NCBI RefSeq assembly: GCF_019805165.1
Contig: NZ_RWIJ01000022.1
Location: 43,285-107,284 of the forward strand
DNA: 64,000 nt
From: Azospirillum sp. 412522
GTDB lineage: Bacteria; Pseudomonadota; Alphaproteobacteria; Azospirillales; Azospirillaceae
Direction of reading: 5' to 3'
A program made the translations under genes and the position numbers. The notes under the pieces were generated by a model. It was given only the letters and a program-made list of their open reading frames with translations, searched no databases and had not been told where the DNA came from. This document shows, in pieces, positions 39,242 through 46,541 of this stretch. How positions within the stretch are numbered: position 1 is the stretch's first letter; the number at the start of each line of letters is the position of its first letter.

Positions 39242-40117
39242 ATGAAGATCGCTCTCATCTCCGACATCCATGCCAATCTGGAGGCGTTGCGGGCGACGCT
39301 CGACGCCATCCGGGCGGAGGAAGCGGAACGCATCGTCTGCCTGGGCGACATCGTCGGCTACAACACCGACGCCGCCGCCTGCATCGCCCTGCTGAGGCAG
39401 GCCGGCGCCGTCTGCATCGCCGGCAACCATGACCGGGCGGTGGCGGGGATCATCGGCACCGACGGGTTCAGCGGACCGGCGGCACGCGCCGTCGCCTGGA
39501 CGAAGGCGCGACTGGACGACGAGAGCCGCGCCTTCCTGTCGGCCCTGCCGCTGACGGCCGTCGTCGAGACGGGCGGGATCGAGGCATCCGGGGGCGGGGG
39601 CACGCTGGTCGCCGTCCATGGCGCCCTGCATCCGGAGGTTGGCAAGGATCTGGTGCGGCTGGACGACGACGGCAAGCGCGCCCTGAGCCTCCAGGCGCTC
39701 GCGGCGCATCCGTCGGGAGCGCGGATCTGCGCCTTCGGCCATACCCACCGGGCGGGGCTGTGGGAATGGCGGGACGGGGCGGTGCATCCGCTGCCGCTCG
39801 ATATCGGGGCGGGAAACGGTGCGGAGTTGCGGGCGGACGGGCTCTATCTGCTGAATCCCGGAACGGTGGGGGAGCCGCGCGGCACCGACAGCCGCGCTTG
39901 CTTCGCCTGCTTCGACACCGCAAGCCGGCAGGTCACCCTGCATCGCGTCGCTTATGCCCGCCGTGCGGCCCTGTCGAAAACCCGGCGGGCCGGGTTGGCG
40001 CCACGTTTTGCCGCAGTACCGGCGCCATTGCGGCTGCAGTTGATAGAGATACTGCGAGTTCTCGGCGTTTACGAATGGGTAAAACGCGCGCTTCCACGCC
40101 GTGAACCGTCAATATGA
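39242..40117 (+). CDS. Calcineurin-like metallophosphoesterase
   Basis: A 291-residue phosphoesterase with every metal-binding motif intact: SDIHAN (D8, H10), CLGDIVGY (D36), GNHDRA (N62, H63, D64), VHGALHP and FGHTHRA. The NPGTVGEPRG signature is common to the YfcE-like branch. It lies 10 bases after the ATP-grasp gene, so it belongs to the same operon. It is probably cytosolic since there is no signal peptide. It may act on a phosphorylated intermediate of that pathway, or independently; the substrate is unknown. Confidence 0.88.
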   Translation: MKIALISDIHANLEALRATLDAIRAEEAERIVCLGDIVGYNTDAAACIALLRQAGAVCIAGNHDRAVAGIIGTDGFSGPAARAVAWTKARLDDESRAFLSALPLTAVVETGGIEASGGGGTLVAVHGALHPEVGKDLVRLDDDGKRALSLQALAAHPSGARICAFGHTHRAGLWEWRDGAVHPLPLDIGAGNGAELRADGLYLLNPGTVGEPRGTDSRACFACFDTASRQVTLHRVAYARRAALSKTRRAGLAPRFAAVPAPLRLQLIEILRVLGVYEWVKRALPRREPSI

Positions 40118-40198
40118 CAATCCCGTAACGCGGCTTTGCTTCAACAGGGACGCGGAAATGAGCATAATCCGGCACGGGGGCAATGGTGACGCCGGGCT

Positions 40199-41821
40199 AT
40201 GGACAATATCGTTATTTCAATCGGCCCTGCCGGCGGGTTTCGGCCCCGGTTCGGCAGGACATTGTCGTCCCTGACCGCATCGCTGACGCTCGCCCTGGGC
40301 ATCGGCTTCTCGGCGGCGATCCTGCCGGCGCATGCGCAACAGCCCGATGCTTCTCCGAAGACCGCCGCGGCGAATGCCGGACCGGTCGGCCTGACCATCC
40401 TCTACACCCAGGGCACCACCGACCTGGACGAGACCGCCGGGCGAGGCGGCATGGCCCGGCTGGCCGGCGCGATCCGGCAGGAGCGGGCCGCCCATCCCAA
40501 CCTGCTGGTCCTGCATGGCGGCCAGACGCTGGCTCCGTCGGTGCTCGCCTTCTACGACCAGGGCGCGCACATCATCGACCTGCTGAACGGCATGACCATC
40601 GACGCGATGGCCGCGCTGAACCGCGAGTTCCACCATGGCGACGACCGGTTGAGCGCCCGCGCCTTCGAAGCCGGCTTTCCCATCGTCACCACCAACGCGG
40701 CCGACCGCTCCACCGGCCGGACGCCGGACGGGCTGGAAGAGGCGGTGGTGCTGACCGCCGGCCCCTTGCGCATCGGCGTGATGGCGGCGACGCCGGTGCT
40801 GACGCGGGAAACCACCCGCACCCAGCGTACGGAGTTCCGTGACCCGGTCCGGGCGCTGACGGCGAAGGCCGCCGCCCTGCGGGCCGACGGCGTCGATCTG
40901 GTGGTGGCGATGACCGGCTATGCCGGCGACACCCACCGCAGCGTCCTGGCCGCGCGTCCGGCCGACATCGTGCTGTACCAGGACCGCAGCCGCCCCTTCG
41001 CCGTCGATTATGACGGACGGTTCCTGTCCGCCACCGTCGGTCCGCAGGCCGCCTGGGTTCTGGCGCTGGACCTGACGGTGCAGCGCATCGCCGGGCCGGA
41101 CGGCAGGCCGCAGGTGACCTGGACACCGGCGCCGCGCCTGATCGACACCGCGACGGTGGCGCCCGATCCCACGACGCTCATCCAGGCCAAGGCCTATGCG
41201 GCGCGGCTCGACACCATGCTGCGGATGGAGGTGGGACGTCTCACCGCTCCGCTCGACACCCGCAAGGAGTCGCTGCGGACGGGCGAGAACGCCTTCGCCA
41301 ATGCGGTGGTCGACACCCTGCGCGAGGTGCTGGACGCCGACGTGGCGCTGTTCAACGGCGGCGGCATCCGCGGGGACCGCCAATATCCGGCCGGCGCCCT
41401 GCTGACCCGGCGCGACATCTATACGGAACTGCCCTTCCACGATGTCGGCGTGGTTCTGGACGTCACCGGACAGCAACTGTGGGACGCGGTGGAAAGCGGT
41501 GTGTCGGCGGTGGACCAGCTGCAGGGCCGCTTTCCCCACCTGTCCAATGCCCGCGCGGAGATCGACCTGACCCGTGCGCCGGGCCAACGGCTGCGCAGCC
41601 TGTCGGTCGGCGGCAAGCCGGTCGGGCTGTCCGCCCATTATCGTCTGGCGACCAGCAGCTTCCTGGCCGCCGGGGGCGACGGCTACGGCGTCCTGGCCGG
41701 CGCGCCGCGGCTGGTGGAGGACCGCAACACGGAATTCGTCTCCACCCAGATGATCGACCAGATCGCCCGCAGCGGCGAGTTCGTTCCCCGGCTGGACGGC
41801 CGCATGATGGTGAGGCGGTGA
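40199..41821 (+). CDS. 5'-nucleotidase-like periplasmic protein with degraded phosphatase domain
   Basis: A 540-residue protein. An N-terminal hydrophobic segment (about 28-46, ending AHA) suggests export. The C-terminal 5'-nucleotidase domain (about 340-540) is well kept, with NGGGIRGD, TELPFHDVGVVLDVTGQQL and YRLATSSFLAAGGDGYG. The N-terminal metallophosphatase domain keeps the fold but not the metal ligands: NDxHG becomes YTQGTTD (69-75), DxGD becomes LHGGQ (105-109), GNHEFD becomes LNREFH (140-145), and the GHSH site becomes QDRS (261-264). Catalysis is thus unlikely, and a binding or sensing role is more plausible. Its TGA overlaps the histidine kinase ATG (TGATG), so the two are coupled. 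Confidence 0.85.
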   Translation: MDNIVISIGPAGGFRPRFGRTLSSLTASLTLALGIGFSAAILPAHAQQPDASPKTAAANAGPVGLTILYTQGTTDLDETAGRGGMARLAGAIRQERAAHPNLLVLHGGQTLAPSVLAFYDQGAHIIDLLNGMTIDAMAALNREFHHGDDRLSARAFEAGFPIVTTNAADRSTGRTPDGLEEAVVLTAGPLRIGVMAATPVLTRETTRTQRTEFRDPVRALTAKAAALRADGVDLVVAMTGYAGDTHRSVLAARPADIVLYQDRSRPFAVDYDGRFLSATVGPQAAWVLALDLTVQRIAGPDGRPQVTWTPAPRLIDTATVAPDPTTLIQAKAYAARLDTMLRMEVGRLTAPLDTRKESLRTGENAFANAVVDTLREVLDADVALFNGGGIRGDRQYPAGALLTRRDIYTELPFHDVGVVLDVTGQQLWDAVESGVSAVDQLQGRFPHLSNARAEIDLTRAPGQRLRSLSVGGKPVGLSAHYRLATSSFLAAGGDGYGVLAGAPRLVEDRNTEFVSTQMIDQIARSGEFVPRLDGRMMVRR

Positions 41822-44388
41822 TGGACGCACTGTCTTCCACCGCGCTGCCGACCGCCCCCCTGCCCTCCGCCCCCCTGACGCCCGCCCCCCTGACGCCCAC
41901 CATCGCGCAGGGTGCCTCGAGGGCCGCCGCACCGCCCGCGCCCGACATGGCGATGTCGGAGAGGGCGATGTCGGATAGGGCGGCACCGGACAGGCTGGTC
42001 CGGCCGGAACCGCAGACTCCACCGCCGAACCGGACGCGGCGTTTCGGCATCGCCGTGCGCATCACGCTGGGGCTGTCGGTGATGGCCATGCTGGTGGTGC
42101 TGATCGGCGGCGTGTCGATGTCGTCCTTCCACCTGTTCCGGGCGGAGGTGACGGCGCTCTCCACCAATACCCTGCCGGAGGTCATCACCAGCGCCGAGCT
42201 GCATGGATCGCTGCAGAAGCTGGTGGCGCAGCTGCCGCAGCTTGCCGCCGCGCCATCGACGCCGCAGCGCCGGTCCATCTATGACGGGCTGGTGACGGAG
42301 CTTGATTCCTTGCAGCTCCTGGTCGCCCGCATGCGGGGCCTGATGAAGGAGGGCGGCGTCAATGCCGGAGAGCGCGATGGCAATGTCCGCCTGCTGGAGC
42401 AGACCCGCTCCACCCTGCTGATCCTTGCCGCCACCGTCGCCGACCTGAATGCCGAGGTCACCCGCCAGATCGAGTATGGCGACCGGCAGGCCGAAGCGGC
42501 CCGTGCGCTGAGCCGGCTGGCGGCGGCGATCGAAAGCATGCCGGACACCGGCGCCTGGGCGGCGCGCATCGGCGCGCTGATGGCACGGACGGCGGGCGCC
42601 GCGCAACTCGACCATCTCAACCGCCTCAAGGGAGAGGCGCGGTCCGCCGAGCGCACGCTGGCCGAACTGGCCGGCCTGTCCAGCGGTGCGCCGGACCCCA
42701 CCGGGCAGATGATGTCCACCGTGCAGGGGGAATTGTTTTCCCTCCTGGTGGCGCCGGGCGGGCTGTTCGAGAGCGCCATCGACCGCTTGCAGGCGCGCAA
42801 CCGCGCCCAGGCGCTGACCGCGCAGGCCCAGGTTCTGGTCGAGACGGTCGAGCGCTCCACCCGCGCCCTGTACGATTCCATCCGCGACCAGTCGGCCGAA
42901 CGCACCGACGCGCTGGCGGAACTGATCGCCGAGCGGACCCGTACGGTGATGCTGCTGGCCGGCGCGTCGATCCTGCTGGCGGTCGGCGTCTATTTCATCT
43001 TCCGCCGCTTCCTGTCCTCGCGGCTGGTGGCGATGAACCGGGCGGTGCTGGCGCGGCTGTCGGGGAACCGCGAGGCTGCGGCCGGCGCGGCGGAACCGGT
43101 TGCCGTGCCGGTCGACGGCGACGACGAGATCACCGACATCGGCGCCTCGATCCGCTATTTCATCGACGAGATCGACCGGCGCCAGCGGGCGCTGGCCGAC
43201 AACGAAAGGCGGTTCCGCGACCTCGTCGAAGGGTCGATCCAGGGCATCGTCATCCATCGCGATTTCCACGCCCTCTATGCCAACGACAGCTTCGCCGCCA
43301 TGCTGGGGCTGACGGTCGCGGAGGTCATGGCTCTGCCGTCCCTGTTGTCGGTGGTGTCGGTGACGGAGCGGCAGGGATTGATCGACAATTACGACCGGCT
43401 GCTGGAGGGCGGTCAGTCGACGCCGCGACGCCGCATCCGTGCCTGCCGGCCCGACGGCGCCGGGCTGTGGGTCGAGTTGACCGGCCGGCGCGTCGATTGG
43501 CGGGACGGTCCGGCGATCCAGGCGGTGGTGGTCGACGTGACGCGCGAGGTGGAAGCGGAGAACGCGCTGCGCCAGTCGCGCGACGCCGCCGAACGCGCGC
43601 TCGGCGAATTGAAGGCGACGCAGGCCAGCCTGATCCAGGCGGAGAAGATGGCCTCGCTCGGCCAGCTGGTCGCCGGCGTGGCGCATGAGGTGAACACCCC
43701 GATCGGCATCACCATCACCGGCGCCTCGCAGCTGCAGGCCCTGATCGGCGAGCTGGCGGATCGCCACACCGCGAACGCGCTGAAGAAATCGGACTTCCAC
43801 CGGTTCCTGAACGACGGGATGGAGATGGCGAACCTGATCCTGTCCAACAGCACCCGTGCGGCCAATCTGGTGCAGAGCTTCAAGCTGGTCGCCGTCGACC
43901 AGTCCAGCGACGAGCGCCGCGCCTTCCTGCTGCGGGATTACATTGACGAGCTGCTGCGCAGCCTGCATCCCACCTACAAGACGCGGACGGCGCTGACCAT
44001 CGCCGTGGATTGTCCGGCCGAGCTGGAGCTGGACGGTTATCCGGGAGCGCTGTCGCAGATCCTGACCAACCTGATCATGAACGCGCTGGTCCATGCGCTG
44101 GATCCGGAACGGCCCGGCCGGATCGCCATCGCCGCCCGCCCGATGGGCGGCGACATGGTGGAACTGACGGTCGGCGACGACGGCAACGGCATCGCGCCTG
44201 AGGTGCTGCCCAAGATCTTCGATCCCTTCTTCACCACGCGGCGCGGGTCGGGAGGCAGCGGGCTGGGGCTGCACATCGTCTACAATCTGGTGACCGGACG
44301 CCTGCACGGCACCATCGGGGTGGAAAGCCGTCCCGGCACAGGCACACGCTTCACCCTGCGCTTTCCCCGGGTCACGGCCGCGGCATAA
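41821..44388 (+). CDS. Membrane sensor histidine kinase with periplasmic and PAS domains
   Basis: An 855-residue kinase. It begins with a Pro/Ala-rich cytoplasmic tail (1-70, with repeated APLTP units), then TM1 (about 80-100), a helical periplasmic region to about 370, TM2 (about 375-395), a HAMP-like linker, a PAS domain (about 465-570) and the catalytic core. H622 in GVAHEVNTPIGI is the phosphorylation site; the ATPase domain has NLIMNALVHAL, DDGNGI and SGGSGLGLHIV. No response regulator is adjacent. It is coupled to the pseudo-nucleotidase gene by TGATG, suggesting that protein is its periplasmic input partner. Confidence 0.88.
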   Translation: MDALSSTALPTAPLPSAPLTPAPLTPTIAQGASRAAAPPAPDMAMSERAMSDRAAPDRLVRPEPQTPPPNRTRRFGIAVRITLGLSVMAMLVVLIGGVSMSSFHLFRAEVTALSTNTLPEVITSAELHGSLQKLVAQLPQLAAAPSTPQRRSIYDGLVTELDSLQLLVARMRGLMKEGGVNAGERDGNVRLLEQTRSTLLILAATVADLNAEVTRQIEYGDRQAEAARALSRLAAAIESMPDTGAWAARIGALMARTAGAAQLDHLNRLKGEARSAERTLAELAGLSSGAPDPTGQMMSTVQGELFSLLVAPGGLFESAIDRLQARNRAQALTAQAQVLVETVERSTRALYDSIRDQSAERTDALAELIAERTRTVMLLAGASILLAVGVYFIFRRFLSSRLVAMNRAVLARLSGNREAAAGAAEPVAVPVDGDDEITDIGASIRYFIDEIDRRQRALADNERRFRDLVEGSIQGIVIHRDFHALYANDSFAAMLGLTVAEVMALPSLLSVVSVTERQGLIDNYDRLLEGGQSTPRRRIRACRPDGAGLWVELTGRRVDWRDGPAIQAVVVDVTREVEAENALRQSRDAAERALGELKATQASLIQAEKMASLGQLVAGVAHEVNTPIGITITGASQLQALIGELADRHTANALKKSDFHRFLNDGMEMANLILSNSTRAANLVQSFKLVAVDQSSDERRAFLLRDYIDELLRSLHPTYKTRTALTIAVDCPAELELDGYPGALSQILTNLIMNALVHALDPERPGRIAIAARPMGGDMVELTVGDDGNGIAPEVLPKIFDPFFTTRRGSGGSGLGLHIVYNLVTGRLHGTIGVESRPGTGTRFTLRFPRVTAAA

Positions 44389-44394
44389 GGCCGG

Positions 44395-44733
44395 TCAGCG
44401 CACCGGCCCCTCGAACCAGTGGCGGCCCTGGCGGTCGTCCACCTCGACCACCCAGACGTCGGGGTCGTAGCGGACCTGACGGGCGATGTAGGCGTCGGCG
44501 TCGGCCTCTGGCACCGGGTCGGCACCGGTGCCGCGCGCCCAGAACAGCCGCTCGCCGTCGGCCTCGCGGGTCTGGACCAGCACGGTGAAGGTCCGGTCGA
44601 GCCGGTTGATCTTCAGGATCACGGTGCCGCGGCTGGGATCGCCCTTCCGGGCCACGGTCATCGCCACGCCCTGGGCATCGGCGGCACGGATATGGGCCGA
44701 AACCCAGAGATGCGTCGGAAGGCGGTCGTCCAT
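44395..44733 (-). CDS. DUF1491 family protein
   Basis: A 112-residue cytosolic protein matching DUF1491, a small alphaproteobacterial family of unknown function: LWVSAHIRAADAQGV near the N-terminus, RKGDPSRGTVILKINRL in the middle and WVVEVDDRQGRHWFEGPV at the end. No signal peptide or membrane segment. I chose ATG 44733 because similarity begins there; the frame continues to 44862 through the divergent promoter region. It converges on the histidine kinase gene (6 bases between stops) and diverges from the TPR glycosyltransferase. Confidence 0.85.
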   Translation of the reverse strand: MDDRLPTHLWVSAHIRAADAQGVAMTVARKGDPSRGTVILKINRLDRTFTVLVQTREADGERLFWARGTGADPVPEADADAYIARQVRYDPDVWVVEVDDRQGRHWFEGPVR

Positions 44734-44815
44734 TGCCGTGACAGGCTCCTGATCTTCGGCTTTCGCTGATTTTCGATTCTCGCCCTGCCCGGCCGGCCGG
44801 TGTAGAGAAGAGGCT

Positions 44816-46300
44816 ATGGCTACACTCCTGGACGCTCTCAACGCCGCCGTCAACCACCACATGGCCGGCCATGCCGACGCGGCAGCCGACGCCTATCGCC
44901 GGATCCTGGCGGCGGAGCCGGCGCAGCCCGACACGCTGCACCTGTCCGGCGTGCTGCGGGCGCAGACGGGCGACGCAGCGGCGGCCATCAGATGGATCGG
45001 CCGCTCGGTGCGCGTCCGCCCCGCCGCTCCGGCGCCCTGGGGTCATCTGGGGGCGGCCTTGCGGGCGGCGGAGAGGCCGGAGCAGGCGGTGCCGGTATTG
45101 CGTCGCGCCCTGGCGCTCGACCCCGCCGATGGCGACGCGCTGGAGGCCCACGGCGCCTCCCTGCATGCGCTGGCCCGCTATCCCGAGGCGCGGCGCTGGC
45201 TGGAGCGGGCAGCGCGGCTGCGCCCCGGCCATGCGGCGACCCTGCTGAATCTCGGCACCGTCCTGCGCGACCTGCGCCGCTTCGACGAGGCTGAGAGCTG
45301 CTTCGACGCCGTGCTGGCGCGCAGTCCCGCCAACAGCGAGGCCCATCTCGCCCGCGCGGTGGGACGGCTGGTCCGTGGCGACCTGCGTGCGGGCTGGGCG
45401 GGATTCGAGCATCGCTGGCAGCGTTTCGCCACCCCGCCCTGGGCCGGCCAGCCACCGGGCGGCGCCACCATCCTGCTGCACATGGACCAGGGCTTCGGCG
45501 ACGCCATCCAGTTCGTGCGCTACGCCCCGCTGGTGGCGCGGGTCGCGGCCCAGGGCGGCGGCCGGGTGGTCCTGGAAACCCATCTGCTGCTCTACCGGTT
45601 GTTCAACCGCTGGCTGGGATCGTCGATCCAGGTGCTGGTGCGCGGAGAGGATCCGCCGCCGCACGACATCCATTGCCCATTGATGAGCCTGCCGCACGCC
45701 TTCGGCACCGGCTTGGCGGACATTCCCGCCGCCGTGCCCTATCTCGCCCCGGAACCCGACGACGTCGCCCGCTGGCGCGACCGGATGGCCGGGCCGGATG
45801 GGGCAGACGGAGCAGGGGCCGGACTACGGGTCGGGCTCGTCTGGGCGGGCAACCCCCACCACCGCAACGACCGCAACCGCTCGATCCCGGTGACGGCCTT
45901 GATGCCGCTGCTGAGCGTGCCGGGGGTCCGCTTCGCCAGCCTGCAGACCGGTGTCGCCGCCACCGACCTCGACTGCCTTCCCGGCATGAGGGTGCCGAAC
46001 GTGGTGGAGCGGGTGCGCGACTTCGCCGACACCGCAGCCATCCTCGCCAACCTCGACCTGCTGGTGACGGTGGACACCGCCATCGCGCACCTTGCCGGAG
46101 CGATGGGCGTGCCGTGCTGGCTGATGCTTCCCCACGTGCCCGACTGGCGCTGGATGCTCGACCGGGCGGACAGCCCCTGGTACCCGTCGCTGCGGCTGTT
46201 CCGCCAGCCCCGCCCCGGCGACTGGACCACCACGCTCGGCACCGCCGCCGCCGTGCTGAAGGCCCAGGCCGCCCGCGCCGCGCGCAACATCGGGGCCTGA
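44816..46300 (+). CDS. TPR-repeat glycosyltransferase near flagellar genes
   Basis: A 494-residue protein with about five TPR repeats (to about 205) and a GT-B-like domain (about 215-494). GT motifs are LLHMDQGFGDAIQFVRY, GLRVGLVWAGNPHHRND and VTVDTAIAHLAGAMGVPCWLML. The VDT.IAHLAGAMG segment is closer to heptosyltransferase-type GT9/TPR-GT41 hybrids than the motifs of the duplicated gene at 9941. It lies directly upstream of the flgE operon, so glycosylation of a flagellar component is a reasonable inference, not shown. A sigma-54 promoter for flgE follows. Confidence 0.85.
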   Translation: MATLLDALNAAVNHHMAGHADAAADAYRRILAAEPAQPDTLHLSGVLRAQTGDAAAAIRWIGRSVRVRPAAPAPWGHLGAALRAAERPEQAVPVLRRALALDPADGDALEAHGASLHALARYPEARRWLERAARLRPGHAATLLNLGTVLRDLRRFDEAESCFDAVLARSPANSEAHLARAVGRLVRGDLRAGWAGFEHRWQRFATPPWAGQPPGGATILLHMDQGFGDAIQFVRYAPLVARVAAQGGGRVVLETHLLLYRLFNRWLGSSIQVLVRGEDPPPHDIHCPLMSLPHAFGTGLADIPAAVPYLAPEPDDVARWRDRMAGPDGADGAGAGLRVGLVWAGNPHHRNDRNRSIPVTALMPLLSVPGVRFASLQTGVAATDLDCLPGMRVPNVVERVRDFADTAAILANLDLLVTVDTAIAHLAGAMGVPCWLMLPHVPDWRWMLDRADSPWYPSLRLFRQPRPGDWTTTLGTAAAVLKAQAARAARNIGA

Positions 46301-46399
46301 AGGCCGGCACCGGAAGACCGGATCCGCCAGGAGCCGGCAACTTCGGCGGGAGCTTTCTGCCCGCCCGCCCCGGCGGCACTAGGCGAAACTTTCCCACCT

Positions 46400-46419
46400 C
46401 CCGGCAAAATCAGGCGCCG
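46400..46419 (+). promoter_or_regulatory. Putative FlbD-type (ftr-like) site upstream of flgE
   Basis: CCCGGCAAAATCAGGCGCCG resembles, from memory, the ftr elements bound by FlbD in Caulobacter (CGGCAA core followed by a GC/CCG half). It is centred about 94 bases upstream of the predicted sigma-54 start of flgE, the usual position. FlbD itself is not in the window, so this is a motif match only. Confidence 0.5.
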
Positions 46420-46477
46420 TCCCAGCGATTTTGAAAAACATCGAATGATTTCAAAGGGTTTCGGCAGAACGGGAAGT

Positions 46478-46493
46478 TGGCACTCCGCTTGCT
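46478..46493 (+). promoter_or_regulatory. Sigma-54 promoter of flgE
   Basis: TGGCACTCCGCTTGCT matches the sigma-54 consensus at all conserved positions (GG at -24, GC at -12, 10 bases between). Transcription would start near 46504, about 38 bases before the flgE ATG, which itself has GGAG upstream. Hook and late flagellar genes of alphaproteobacteria are classic sigma-54 targets. Confidence 0.9.
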
Positions 46494-46541
46494 AGATAGG
46501 GCGCAGAAGACCTTTGCCCTTTCTTTCGGAGACCCCTGGCC

